Shown here in pieces: positions 43,408-52,086 of a DNA stretch of 64,000 nt. The DNA comes from Arcobacter sp. GTDB taxonomy: Bacteria > Acidobacteriota > Terriglobia > Bryobacterales > Bryobacteraceae. The DNA is taken from contig DYJN01000003.1 in assembly GCA_020723085.1 (NCBI GenBank), positions 1 through 64,000 of the forward strand, read 5' to 3'. Position numbers and translations under genes: made by a program. The notes beneath the pieces are model-generated. The model ran no database searches. It had not been told where the DNA came from and saw only the letters and a program-made list of their open reading frames with translations. The stretch's first letter is position 1; the number at the start of each line of letters is the position of its first letter.

Positions 43408-44219
43408 GGCCGGGCTCCCTCGCGCGCTGCGGCTGCGCTTCGCCGCCCGCCCTTGACCGGGTGGCTGAGCCTTTCCGCCAGCCGTTCCGCGGTAATGTCG
43501 CTTTCCAGTTCTCCCGCCGAGGCCACCGAAATGGCGCCGCGTTCCTCGCTGACGACGATGGCGAGGCAGTCGGAGTCTTCACTCACGCCGATGGCCGCAC
43601 GGTGGCGCGTGCCGAACATGCGCGACAGTTCCGGGTTCATGGTCAGCGGCAGGAAGCAGGAGGCCGCGGCGAGGCGCCCTCCCGTCACGATGGCTGCCCC
43701 GTCGTGGAGCGGCCCTCCGGGCTGGAAGATCGCCAGCAGCAGATCGCGCGTGACCCGCGCATCCACCGGGACGCCGCTCTCGATGAAGGTGCGAAGCCCC
43801 ACTTCTCCTTCAATCACGATCAGCGCGCCGATGCGGTGCGCCGCCAGGTGATTCACGGCGAGCACGATTTCCTCGGCCACCTCGCGCGACTCAACCCGGG
43901 CTCCGAATCCCGCCCACTTCCGCTCGCCGATTCTCGTCAGCATCCGCCGGATTTCGCCCTGAAACATCACGATCAGGGCGAAGGCCGTGTACGGAGCCAG
44001 TCCCTCCAGAATCGTCCTCAACACGGTCAGGCCGGCCGTTACGGAGAGAACATAGACGGCCAGAACGATTCCGATTCCCGCCAGGACATGCACGGCGCGC
44101 CGCCCGCGGATCAGCAGGAGGATCTGATAGGTCAGCACCGCCACCAGAAAGATGTCGAGGGCGCCGGTCAGAGTGAGTTGCGGCGCGGTGCTCAGGATGT
44201 CTCTCAGGAATTCGGGCAA
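43404..44219 (-). CDS. cdaA: membrane diadenylate cyclase (c-di-AMP synthase)
   Basis: CdaA joins two ATP into cyclic di-AMP, which controls potassium and wall homeostasis. The TTG at 44219 is chosen as start because AGGAGG lies 8 nt upstream and the first helix follows; this gives 271 residues. Three N-terminal helices (IFLVAVLTYQILLLI, AVHVLAGIGIVLAVYVLSV, ILEGLAPYTAFALIVMF) precede the DAC domain, with the catalytic DGA motif PLHDGAAIV (near 180) and RHR motif GTRHRAAIG (near 210). It starts the cdaA-cdaR-glmM unit, each junction overlapping by 4 nt. No c-di-AMP phosphodiesterase is present. Confidence 0.94.
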   Translation of the reverse strand: MPEFLRDILSTAPQLTLTGALDIFLVAVLTYQILLLIRGRRAVHVLAGIGIVLAVYVLSVTAGLTVLRTILEGLAPYTAFALIVMFQGEIRRMLTRIGERKWAGFGARVESREVAEEIVLAVNHLAAHRIGALIVIEGEVGLRTFIESGVPVDARVTRDLLLAIFQPGGPLHDGAAIVTGGRLAAASCFLPLTMNPELSRMFGTRHRAAIGVSEDSDCLAIVVSEERGAISVASAGELESDITAERLAERLSHPVKGGRRSAAAAREGARP

Positions 44220-44486
44220 ATGCGGTTCCTCCTGCGCGGCAAACCCGGCCAAATTATGAGTGTATCCGATTGATTGCGGACCACCGGCGGTCAGACGCGC
44301 GGGCCGCGGTGCCGGCGACCTGCTCGCCGCCTGATGCGGCGGCCCTGTCATGGGCTGCGGAGCCCTGCCGGTTGCCCCTACAATGAAGGGAGGCAGGGTG
44401 AAATGCGCCTGCCGGGCAATATGCGTGCAATCTCTGGCGCGGGTGCGCGGGTTGCCGCCCCCGGCCTGGGGAGAGGGGAGGACGCG

Positions 44487-44894
44487 ATGCAACGCGACAG
44501 GAAGCTCACGCTGCTGGCCGCCGGACTGCTGCTGGCGGCGGCCGTCTGGGCGCAGGCGCCTGACAGGGCGCGCGCACTTCAGGAGAAGCTCATCGCTCCC
44601 TGCTGCTGGAGCGAAAGCGTGGCCGCGCACGGCAGCGAGGTGGCCGCTGAAATGCGCGCCGAAATCGCGCGGATGGTGCAGGAAGGACGCAGCGACCGCG
44701 AGATCCTCGACTTCTACAAGGCGAAGTACGGAACGCGGATCCTGATGGAGCCGGAAGGCCAGCTGCGGGTGTGGGCCTATACGATTCCGGCCGCCGCCGC
44801 CGTCCTTGGGCTCGGGTTGGTGGTCTGGCTGATCCGCCGCATGGCGCGGCCGCAGCCAGAGGACTCGGAAAGCAGCGCCGGCGCGGCTTCCTAG
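44487..44894 (+). CDS. CcmH-like cytochrome c biogenesis protein
   Basis: The protein has 135 residues from the ATG at 44487, which has GGGGAGG upstream. A signal helix (TLLAAGLLLAAAVWAQ) is followed by the thiol motif LIAPCCWSES near residue 35 and helix VAAEMRAEIARMVQEGRSDREILDFYKAKYGTRIL, of which GRSDREILDFY is the CcmH hallmark. A second membrane helix lies at about 100-122. Classical CcmH has LRCxxCQ; the adjacent CC of this form is a known variant. CcmH keeps apocytochrome haem-site cysteines reduced, so it could serve the ten-haem protein elsewhere in the window. No other ccm gene is near. Confidence 0.85.
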   Translation: MQRDRKLTLLAAGLLLAAAVWAQAPDRARALQEKLIAPCCWSESVAAHGSEVAAEMRAEIARMVQEGRSDREILDFYKAKYGTRILMEPEGQLRVWAYTIPAAAAVLGLGLVVWLIRRMARPQPEDSESSAGAAS

Positions 44895-45475
44895 CGTCCG
44901 CCGTCTTCCATTGCGCGCAGCCGTCTCCGCGCCCGGCTCAGCCTGGCCCGGATCACCTCCGGACTCACCTGAAGAAGCGCTGCCGCCTGCCTCGTCGTCA
45001 GTCCATCGACCACGCGCAGGCGGAACGTCTCTGCCAGCAGCGGGGGCAGCAGAGGCGCCGCGCGCAGGATGCGCCGCAGCTCCCGCTTTGCGTCCAGCGC
45101 CTGTTCGCCGCAGCTCGAGGCAGTCGCTTCTTCCGGTCCTTGCCCCTCCTTCTGATCGCGCGCCGCCCGGCTTCGCTGTTCCATGCGGTATGCGTTGATC
45201 ACGATGCGCCGCACCCAGGCGCCCAGCCGGTCCGGACGGCGCAGGTCAGACAGATGTTCGAGCGCAAGAACCAGCGCCGCCTGCGCAATGTCCTGCGCCA
45301 TTCCATCGGCTCCGCACAGCCGCCGCGCCTGCCGCATCACAGCGGGCGCCAGCAGGCTGAAGAGCCGCTCGCGCGCCTCGCGGTCGCCCCGTTGGGCGTG
45401 CTCCACCAAGCATTGCTGCTCGGCGCACGGAGCTGACGGCACGGGCTGCAGACAGTTCGCCCCGCAATACGCCAT
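44891..45475 (-). CDS. ECF-type RNA polymerase sigma factor
   Basis: The ATG at 45475, with AAGGAAGG upstream, gives 194 residues; the longer frame to 45850 would overlap the divergent tag gene. Region 2 includes ARRLCGADGMAQDIAQAALVLALEHL and AWVRRIVINAYRM; region 4 includes LPPLLAETFRLRVVDGLTTRQAAALL and SPEVIRARLSRARRRL, i.e. a standard ECF sigma. No anti-sigma gene is adjacent, and it converges with the CcmH-like gene, overlapping its stop by 4 nt. An N-terminal cysteine-rich segment (CGANC, CAEQQC) is unusual and could bind metal. Confidence 0.85.
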   Translation of the reverse strand: MAYCGANCLQPVPSAPCAEQQCLVEHAQRGDREARERLFSLLAPAVMRQARRLCGADGMAQDIAQAALVLALEHLSDLRRPDRLGAWVRRIVINAYRMEQRSRAARDQKEGQGPEEATASSCGEQALDAKRELRRILRAAPLLPPLLAETFRLRVVDGLTTRQAAALLQVSPEVIRARLSRARRRLRAMEDGGR

Positions 45476-45577
45476 CCCCCTTCCTTGTATCACAAGCTCT
45501 TGAGGTTTTGAACTCCATTTCCTGCAACGCAGCCGCCCGGTCCAGACCGCCGGAGATCTGGCAATCTGAAGATCGGC

Positions 45578-46144
45578 ATGGAACCACGTCCCCGCCTTCT
45601 CATCGGCTCTGATGGCCGGCCGCGCTGCTCCTGGTGCGGCATCGCCGAAGACTACATTGCCTACCACGACCAGGAGTGGGGCGTGCCCGTTCATGACGAC
45701 GTCCGCCTGTTCGAGAAGATCTGCCTCGAAGGATTCCAGGCCGGCCTGAGCTGGCTTACCGTGCTGCGCAAGCGCGAAGCGTTCCGCCGCGCATTCGCGG
45801 GCTTCGACTTCCGCCGTCTGGCGCGATGGGGCGGGCAGGAGGTGCAACACCTATTGCGCGATCCGGGCATCATCCGGCACCGCGGCAAGATCGTCTCTGT
45901 GCTGAACAACGCCAGGCGAGCCTGCGAGCTGGCGGAGGAGCAGGGATCGCTGGATCGCTTCTTCTGGTCCTATGCCGGGCGCGAGGCGCAAGAGCTGGCC
46001 GGCGAACTCAAGCGCCGCGGCTGGACCTTCGTCGGTCTGGTGACCGTGGAATCGTTCATGCAGGCCATGGGGCTCGTCGATGCGCACGAGCCTGGCTGCT
46101 GGCGGCGGGGCGCCGCGGCCCGCCCGGAGCCGCACGCGGGCTGA
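45578..46144 (+). CDS. tag: DNA-3-methyladenine glycosylase I
   Basis: Tag excises 3-methyladenine from alkylated DNA. The protein has 188 residues, the usual length. The N-terminal RCSWCGIAEDYIAYHDQEWGVP, of which CSWCG and YHDQEWG are the marks, supplies zinc Cys and His ligands together with VDAHEPGCW at the C-terminus. The helix-hairpin-helix-type core shows GFQAGLSWLTVLRKREAFR near 50 and RRGWTFVGLVTVESFMQAMG near 148. It stands alone, divergent from the ECF sigma gene, with 102 bp between them. Confidence 0.95.
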   Translation: MEPRPRLLIGSDGRPRCSWCGIAEDYIAYHDQEWGVPVHDDVRLFEKICLEGFQAGLSWLTVLRKREAFRRAFAGFDFRRLARWGGQEVQHLLRDPGIIRHRGKIVSVLNNARRACELAEEQGSLDRFFWSYAGREAQELAGELKRRGWTFVGLVTVESFMQAMGLVDAHEPGCWRRGAAARPEPHAG

Positions 46145-46213
46145 TAAGATGCAGTTTCGTCAGGCGGCCCGGCCCCGTGGCCGGAGCTGCCCTCATGTGA
46201 GGAGAGTACCTTC

Positions 46214-49200
46214 ATGAATCGCATCCTTCCTTTGCTCATCGTGCTTGGATTTCTCGCGGAGGCTGCTTCTCTGAAGCCTGTCGGCCTGCGCACGGAATAC
46301 CGCAAGGACCCTCTTGGCATCGACGAAACCGCGCCGCGGCTGAGCTGGAAGCTGGAGACTGTCAATATAGCCGCCCGCAATCTCCGGCAAAGCGCCTACC
46401 GCGTGATCGTGTCCAGCTCGGCGGCTTTGGCCCGATCCGGCCGCGGCGACCTGTGGGACAGCGGCAAAGTGGCCAGTGATCAGAGCGCGCATGTCGTTTA
46501 TCACGGCAAGCCGCTTGTCTCGGGCCAGCCCGTCTGGTGGCGCGTCATGGTTTGGGACCAGGCGGGCCAGCCTTCCGCCTGGAGCGGGACAGCCCGCTGG
46601 TCGATGGGGCTGCTGAAGCCCGAAGACTGGAAGGGGAAGTGGATCGGGCTCGAGGAAAAGACGTATTACAAGGATCCGCACAGCCCCTTCCAGTGGCTGC
46701 GCGAGGCGCAGTGGATCTGGTTCGACGAGGGAGATCCGGCCAAACAGGCGCCTGCCGGAACACGCCGGTTCCGCGCCCGCCTCACTCTGCCTGCTGACCG
46801 GCCCCTGAAGACGGCCACGTTCGTCCTTGGCGCGGACAACAGATTCGAACTGTCCGTCAACGGCGAGTTCGCCGGCAAGGGGAACAATCCGGGGCTGCCG
46901 ATGGTGCTGCACATCGAGCCTTGGCTCAAGCCCGGCGTGAACGAGTTGCTGGTGGCCGCCCGCAATGCGCGCGAAGACCAGGCGGGAGTGATTGGAGCGC
47001 TGAAGGTGGAGTTCGCCTCGGGAGATCCGATGATGTTCCGCACCGGCGCAAACTGGGAGGCCCTTCGCAGGGACGAGGAAGGCTGGAAGCCCGCGAAAGC
47101 GCTGGGCCCTTACGGCATGGACCCGTGGGGCGAGGTGGGTCTTCGCGAAGAGCAGGCGCTGCCGGCGCGCATGCTGCGGAAAGAGTTCGACGTGAAGCCG
47201 CGCCTGCGCCGCGCCGTCGCTTACGTGGCCGGGCTCGGACTGAGCGAACTGTACCTGAACGGCGCCAAGGCCGGCGACCACGCGCTCTCGCCCGGACTCA
47301 CCGAGTATGAGAAGCGCGTCTTCTATGTGACGCACGACATCACTTCGATGCTGAAGCCCGGGCGCAACGCCGTGGGGCTCTGGCTCGGCAACGGACGCTA
47401 CTGGCAGCCCCGGCGCCGCGTCCCGATCCCCGCGCGAGGATTCGGATATCCCAAAGCCATTGCGCAGATCGAACTCGAGTATGCGGACGGGCGCAAGGAA
47501 GTCGTGGCGACTGACGAAAGCTGGAAAGTGACTGCCGAAGGGCCCATCCGCGCCAACAACGAATACGACGGCGAGGTTTACGACGCGCGCATGGAGATGT
47601 CAGGCTGGGCGCAGCCCGGCTTTGACGAATCGAAGTGGGCGCCCGTGCAGGTGGTGCAAGGGCCTCCGGGCGCGCTTCGGGCGCAGATGTCCGAGCCGAT
47701 GCGCGTGATCGAAACCCTGGCGCCCAAAACGGTGAAGGAACTCCGCCCGGGCGTATTCGTATACGACCTCGGCCAGAACATGGTGGGCTGGGTGCGGCTC
47801 AGGGTCCAGGGGCCGGCAGGCACGCGCGTCCAGATGCGTCTGGCCGAATCGCTGCGCCCCAACGGCGATCTGTACGTCGATAACCTGCGCGGCGCGCGCG
47901 CCACATTGACCTATATCCTCAAGGGCGGCGGCGCGGAAGTGTGGGAGCCGCGCTTCACCTATCACGGTTTCCGGTTCATCGAACTCACCGGGTATCCGGG
48001 CAAGCCCGGGCTCGGCGCCGTCGAAGGCCGCGTCGTGCACGATGCCATGCCGCGCGCCGGAGAATGGGAAAGCTCGCACTCGCTGCTGAACCGCATCCAC
48101 CACAACATCTATTGGGGCATCCGCGGCAATTACCGCAGCATCCCCACCGACTGCCCGCAGCGCGACGAGAAGCAGGGCTGGCTCGGCGACCGCAGCGTGG
48201 TCAGCCTCAGCGAGAGCTACCTGTTCGACGTCGCCGCATTTTACACGAAGTGGATTCAGGACATCGCCGATGCGCAGAGGCCTTCGGGCAGCATTCCCGA
48301 TGTCGCCCCCACCTATTGGGTGCTGTACAACGACGGAATCGTCTGGCCCAGCACATTCGTGCTCGCGACACAGATGGTCTACCGCCAGTATGGCGACCGG
48401 CGCATCATCGAACGCCACTACGAGGGGATGAAAAAGTGGGTCGACTATATGCGGAAGTTCCTCAAGGACGGCATCATGCCGCGCAATACTTACGGCGACT
48501 GGTGCGTTCCTCCCGAGGATCCGAAGCTGATCCATTCGAAAGACCCGGCGCGGATTACGGCCGGCGCGCTGCTCAGCACCGCCTACTATCACCAGATGGT
48601 GAAGTCCGTCAGCGCCAATGCGCGCATGCTGGGCCGGACTGACGATGCCGCGGAACTGGACAAGCTGGCGGCGCAGCTCAAGGAGGCGTTCCTCCGCACC
48701 TGGTACAAGCCGCAGGAAGCGCGGTTCGACAACGGCACGCAGACCTCCAGCGTGCTCCCGCTGGCGTTCGACATGGCGCCCGGCGAGGACCGCGGCCGCG
48801 TGTTCAACCGCCTCGTCGAGAAGATCGAGAAGGAAAGCAATAACCATGTGGGAGTGGGGCTGGTGGGCGCGCAATGGCTGATGCGCACGCTCTCCGATAA
48901 TGGCCGCCCCGATGTCGCGCTCGCCATCTCCACGCAGACCACCTATCCGGGCTGGGGCTACATGGTCTCCAGGGACGCCACCACCGTCTGGGAGCTGTGG
49001 AACGGCGACACCGCCGATCCGGCAATGAACTCCATGAACCACGTCATGCAGATCGGCGACCTCGGCGTCTGGATGTACGAGTACCTGGCCGGCATCCGCC
49101 CGGATCCGGAAAAGCCGGGTTTCCGCCACATCATCATCAAGCCGTATGCGCCCGCCGGACTCGATTTCGTCAAGGCGGCGCACCATTCCCTGTACGGTCC

Positions 49201-49396
49201 GATCACCTCATCGTGGAAGCGCGCCGGACGCGGTCTTCAGATGGAAGTGTCGATACCGCCCAACACCTCGGCCACGATTCACGTGCCCTCCACCGGCAAG
49301 GTGACGGAAGCCGGCGGCCTCAAGCCGCTGCGTGTCGAGCAGGGCTGCACCATATTCGAGACCGGCTCGGGAACGTACCGCTTCACTGCGGAGTAG
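46214..49396 (+). CDS. GH78 alpha-L-rhamnosidase
   Basis: The enzyme releases alpha-L-rhamnose from plant or bacterial glycans by inverting hydrolysis. It has 1060 residues, a signal peptide (NRILPLLIVLGFLAEAAS), an N-terminal Fn3-like domain (APRLSWKLE...VWDQAGQPSAW), two beta-sandwich domains, and the (alpha/alpha)6 barrel. DCPQRDEKQGWLGD near residue 650 carries the general-acid Glu, and TTVWELWNG near 926 carries the general-base Glu. A C-terminal beta domain ends the protein. The secretion signal implies periplasmic or surface action. It is a single gene; rhamnose catabolic genes are not adjacent. Confidence 0.95.
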   Translation: MNRILPLLIVLGFLAEAASLKPVGLRTEYRKDPLGIDETAPRLSWKLETVNIAARNLRQSAYRVIVSSSAALARSGRGDLWDSGKVASDQSAHVVYHGKPLVSGQPVWWRVMVWDQAGQPSAWSGTARWSMGLLKPEDWKGKWIGLEEKTYYKDPHSPFQWLREAQWIWFDEGDPAKQAPAGTRRFRARLTLPADRPLKTATFVLGADNRFELSVNGEFAGKGNNPGLPMVLHIEPWLKPGVNELLVAARNAREDQAGVIGALKVEFASGDPMMFRTGANWEALRRDEEGWKPAKALGPYGMDPWGEVGLREEQALPARMLRKEFDVKPRLRRAVAYVAGLGLSELYLNGAKAGDHALSPGLTEYEKRVFYVTHDITSMLKPGRNAVGLWLGNGRYWQPRRRVPIPARGFGYPKAIAQIELEYADGRKEVVATDESWKVTAEGPIRANNEYDGEVYDARMEMSGWAQPGFDESKWAPVQVVQGPPGALRAQMSEPMRVIETLAPKTVKELRPGVFVYDLGQNMVGWVRLRVQGPAGTRVQMRLAESLRPNGDLYVDNLRGARATLTYILKGGGAEVWEPRFTYHGFRFIELTGYPGKPGLGAVEGRVVHDAMPRAGEWESSHSLLNRIHHNIYWGIRGNYRSIPTDCPQRDEKQGWLGDRSVVSLSESYLFDVAAFYTKWIQDIADAQRPSGSIPDVAPTYWVLYNDGIVWPSTFVLATQMVYRQYGDRRIIERHYEGMKKWVDYMRKFLKDGIMPRNTYGDWCVPPEDPKLIHSKDPARITAGALLSTAYYHQMVKSVSANARMLGRTDDAAELDKLAAQLKEAFLRTWYKPQEARFDNGTQTSSVLPLAFDMAPGEDRGRVFNRLVEKIEKESNNHVGVGLVGAQWLMRTLSDNGRPDVALAISTQTTYPGWGYMVSRDATTVWELWNGDTADPAMNSMNHVMQIGDLGVWMYEYLAGIRPDPEKPGFRHIIIKPYAPAGLDFVKAAHHSLYGPITSSWKRAGRGLQMEVSIPPNTSATIHVPSTGKVTEAGGLKPLRVEQGCTIFETGSGTYRFTAE

Positions 49397-49653
49397 CCGC
49401 ACGCCGGACGCCCGCCGGGTGCGCTGAGGGTGCGAATACCCTTCGCGGCAGCGCACCCGCGCGTCCGTGCGCTGCCGGTCCCCGCCCCGGGCGGACCGTC
49501 GCGCGCCTGCGCCTTGATCAGACCGGCAGGCGGAAGGGAGCGAATTCACGGCAGATCCGGGGAGAGATGCCGCCGGTCCCCGGCGGCGGATTCAGCCGGT
49601 ACGCATTCGCGCCCGTGGCAGCAGGAATCTTTTCCGGCCCAATGCCCGGGGCG

Positions 49654-50316
49654 CTAACGCATGCCGCCGATCAGCAGGTAAAGAGGATGTTCATCCTCGG
49701 GAACCGGCAGGAGCAGCTTGATGGCCACGGGATCGATCTTGCCGACGCTGACCGAGCCCAGCCCCAGCGCTGCCGCAGCCAGGTGCCAGTTTTGGCCGAT
49801 GTGTCCCGCTTCGATCAGGGCCAAGCGCTCAGTGGCGCCGCCAAATTCGCGCCGCAGGCGCCCGTACCACGCCGTCAGCAGCAGACCCGCCGCGCACTCG
49901 GCCACGCACTGTTGATCTTCGCAAGCCTTTGCGACGCGCTCCTGCCCCACTGCTTTGGCGAGCAGGGTCAACGCCCGCTGCTCCGGATCGAAGGCATAAA
50001 AGCCCGCCGCAAGACCCTGCACGCGGAAGGCCAGGACGTAGCTCTTCAGCGGGTAGATCGCTCCGGCGGAAGGCGCGGTCCTCAGCCCTCCCGGGGATGT
50101 AATGCCCTGCGCCGCCCAGAGCAGCGCGGAAAGTTGCTGCAACGGGACGGGCGCCTCCGCATACTCGCGCGTGCTGCGCCGCGTCTTCAGGCACTCGTCC
50201 AGCCGCATGGGCAGCGGCGCGGGTTCCGGCAGCGCGATCCGCCCCGCTGCCGTTGCGCGGCGCGAAACCCCCACCGGCGCGGGCGGATGCTCGTGTGTCG
50301 TCGTCCGCGGCTTCAT
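49654..50316 (-). CDS. SagB/ThcOx-type nitroreductase-fold oxidoreductase
   Basis: SagB-type FMN dehydrogenases oxidise azoline rings in thiazole/oxazole-modified peptides; many stand-alone relatives have unknown substrates. The protein has 220 residues with the FMN-binding RRSTREYAEAPVPLQQLSALLWAAQGIT near residue 46, where RRSTREY is the mark, and TAPSAGAIYPLKSYVL near 80. The GHIGQNWHLAAAALGLGSVSVG helix near 168 binds the second face of FMN. No precursor peptide, YcaO cyclodehydratase or transporter gene is nearby, so azole formation is not supported. QueD follows on the same strand 77 nt downstream. Confidence 0.88.
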   Translation of the reverse strand: MKPRTTTHEHPPAPVGVSRRATAAGRIALPEPAPLPMRLDECLKTRRSTREYAEAPVPLQQLSALLWAAQGITSPGGLRTAPSAGAIYPLKSYVLAFRVQGLAAGFYAFDPEQRALTLLAKAVGQERVAKACEDQQCVAECAAGLLLTAWYGRLRREFGGATERLALIEAGHIGQNWHLAAAALGLGSVSVGKIDPVAIKLLLPVPEDEHPLYLLIGGMR

Positions 50317-50393
50317 GGCTTATCCAGACCAGTCTAAGGGCGATTATACAATACTTCTGGGTCGTTTTATCTCGTATTGCCCGGCGCTCCGCG

Positions 50394-50747
50394 TCAGCCC
50401 GTGTAACGGCAGCCGGCCGTGCAGGTCTCCCGAACCTCGATGGCGCTCAATTGGGGCAGGCGCGGGCGGATCCTGTCCCAGAGCCACACGGCGATGCGCT
50501 CGCTGGTCGGGTTCTCAAGCCCCGGAATTTCGTTCAGGTAGCGGTGATCCAGTTCATCGATCACCGGCTTGCAGAGCGCCTTGATGTCTCCGAAGTCCAT
50601 GACCCAGCCGGTTCGTTCACCGGCCGGTCCCTTGACAAAAACACGCACGCGGAAAGAGTGTCCGTGCAGCCGCGAACACTTGTGCTCCGGAGGGAGGTTG
50701 GGCAGGCGGTGGGCGGCTTCGAAGGTGAATTCCTTGAAGATTTCCAT
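50394..50747 (-). CDS. queD: 6-carboxytetrahydropterin synthase
   Basis: QueD makes 6-carboxytetrahydropterin from dihydroneopterin triphosphate, the step before QueE. It has 117 residues, typical for the family. Zinc ligands are His in FEAAHRLPN (near 12) and the CSRLHGHSF motif (near 25-33). The catalytic pair occurs in [11 protein letters not shown] (near 70) and the final Glu in [11 protein letters not shown] near 105. It is separated by about 14 kb from queC/queE. It is preceded by SagB on the same strand and is divergent from the UROD-family genes. Confidence 0.94.
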   Translation of the reverse strand: MEIFKEFTFEAAHRLPNLPPEHKCSRLHGHSFRVRVFVKGPAGERTGWVMDFGDIKALCKPVIDELDHRYLNEIPGLENPTSERIAVWLWDRIRPRLPQLSAIEVRETCTAGCRYTG

Positions 50748-50814
50748 CGGGTGGAAGAGAGCCTGATTCTAGGGTAGCATTGGCATGGATTTCCACAGTG
50801 AGAAAGGAGGCGCC

Positions 50815-52077
50815 ATGGAGCCGTCCAGAGAGCGCCTGCGCGCCGCGCTCAACCACCGCGAGCCTGACCGCATCCCCATCGATTTCGGCTCTTCGGCGGT
50901 CACCGGCATCCACGTCTCCTGCGTGGCGGCGCTGCGAGACTGGTACGGGCTGGAGAAGCGCCCCGTCAAAGTGCATGAGCCATACCAGATGCTCGGCTGG
51001 ATCGACGAGGACCTGCGCCAGGCGATGGGCATCGACGTCACCGGCGTGTACTCCCGCAGGAACCTGTTCGGATTTGAGAACACGGGCTGGCGCGAGTGGG
51101 ACTTCCGCGGGCTGACGGTTCTCGTGCCGGAGAACTTCCAGACCACCGTGGAGCCGGACGGCGCGATCCTGATCTACCCGGAGGGCGACCTCTCGGCGCC
51201 GCCCAGCGGCAGGATGCCGGTGGGCAGCCCGTTCTTCGACACGATCATCCGCCAGCCTCCCATCGACGAGTCGCGGCTGGATCCGGAGGACAACTGCGAG
51301 GAGTTCACTGACGTGCCGGATGAGGATCTGGCCCACTTGCGCCGGGCGTCCCGGGAGGCGGCGTCCACCGGCTGTGGCATCCTCGGCTCCTTCGGCGGGG
51401 CGGCGTTCGGCGACATTGCTTTGGTGCCCGCGCCGTTTCTCAAACATCCGCGCGGCATCCGGGACGTGGCCGAGTGGTACATGAGCATCGCAGCGCGTCC
51501 TGGCTACGTCCGGCGCGTCTTCGAGCGGCAGTGCGAAACGGCGCTGAGGAATCTCGCGCGGATCCACGCGGTCATCGGGGATTCGGTCGACGCCGTCTTT
51601 CTCTGCGGCACGGACTTCGGCACGCAGAAATCCCAGTTCTGCTCGGTGAAGACTTTCCGGGAGCTGTGGCTGCCTTTCTACCGCGAAGTCTGCTCCTGGG
51701 TTCACCGCAATACGCAGTGGAAATGTTTCAAACATTCCTGCGGCAGCGTGGAAAAGTTCTTCGAGAGCTTCATCGAAGCGGGCTTCGACATCATCAATCC
51801 CGTTCAGTGTTCGGCCGCAGGGATGGATCCGGCTGCGCTGAAGGAGCGCTACGGGGACCGGCTTGTCTTCTGGGGCGGCGGGGTCGACACGCAGAAGACC
51901 CTTCCTTTCGGCACGCCGGCGCAGGTGCGCGAGGAAGTGCTGCGCCGCTGCGAGATCTTCTCCCCCGGCGGCGGTTTCGTCTTCAACGCCGTTCACAACA
52001 TCCAGAGCGGCACGCCGGTGGATAACATCGTAGCTATGATCAATGCCGTCCACGAGTTCAACGGCGTGCGCAGGTGA
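50815..52077 (+). CDS. UROD-family methyltransferase-like protein 1
   Basis: The ATG at 50815 with AAGGAGG just before it is preferred over the in-frame ATG at 50785, giving 420 residues. It has the uroporphyrinogen-decarboxylase fold (RERLRAALNHREPDRIPIDFG start), yet lacks the decarboxylase N-terminal Arg pattern and carries an HxC motif (KHSCGS, H307/C309) with a third Cys about 70 residues later (RRCEIF). In MtaA/MtbA-type methyltransferases such a His-Cys-Cys set binds zinc and activates a thiol or cofactor, so methyl transfer is likelier than haem synthesis. It is followed 9 nt later by a second family member. Confidence 0.85.
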   Translation: MEPSRERLRAALNHREPDRIPIDFGSSAVTGIHVSCVAALRDWYGLEKRPVKVHEPYQMLGWIDEDLRQAMGIDVTGVYSRRNLFGFENTGWREWDFRGLTVLVPENFQTTVEPDGAILIYPEGDLSAPPSGRMPVGSPFFDTIIRQPPIDESRLDPEDNCEEFTDVPDEDLAHLRRASREAASTGCGILGSFGGAAFGDIALVPAPFLKHPRGIRDVAEWYMSIAARPGYVRRVFERQCETALRNLARIHAVIGDSVDAVFLCGTDFGTQKSQFCSVKTFRELWLPFYREVCSWVHRNTQWKCFKHSCGSVEKFFESFIEAGFDIINPVQCSAAGMDPAALKERYGDRLVFWGGGVDTQKTLPFGTPAQVREEVLRRCEIFSPGGGFVFNAVHNIQSGTPVDNIVAMINAVHEFNGVRR

Positions 52078-52086
52078 AGGCGCTCC

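Noticed and set aside
50815-52077. Calling the first UROD-family gene hemE
   Set aside because: The HxC motif and the sequence around the active site fit methyltransferase-like members; haem-pathway neighbours are absent.
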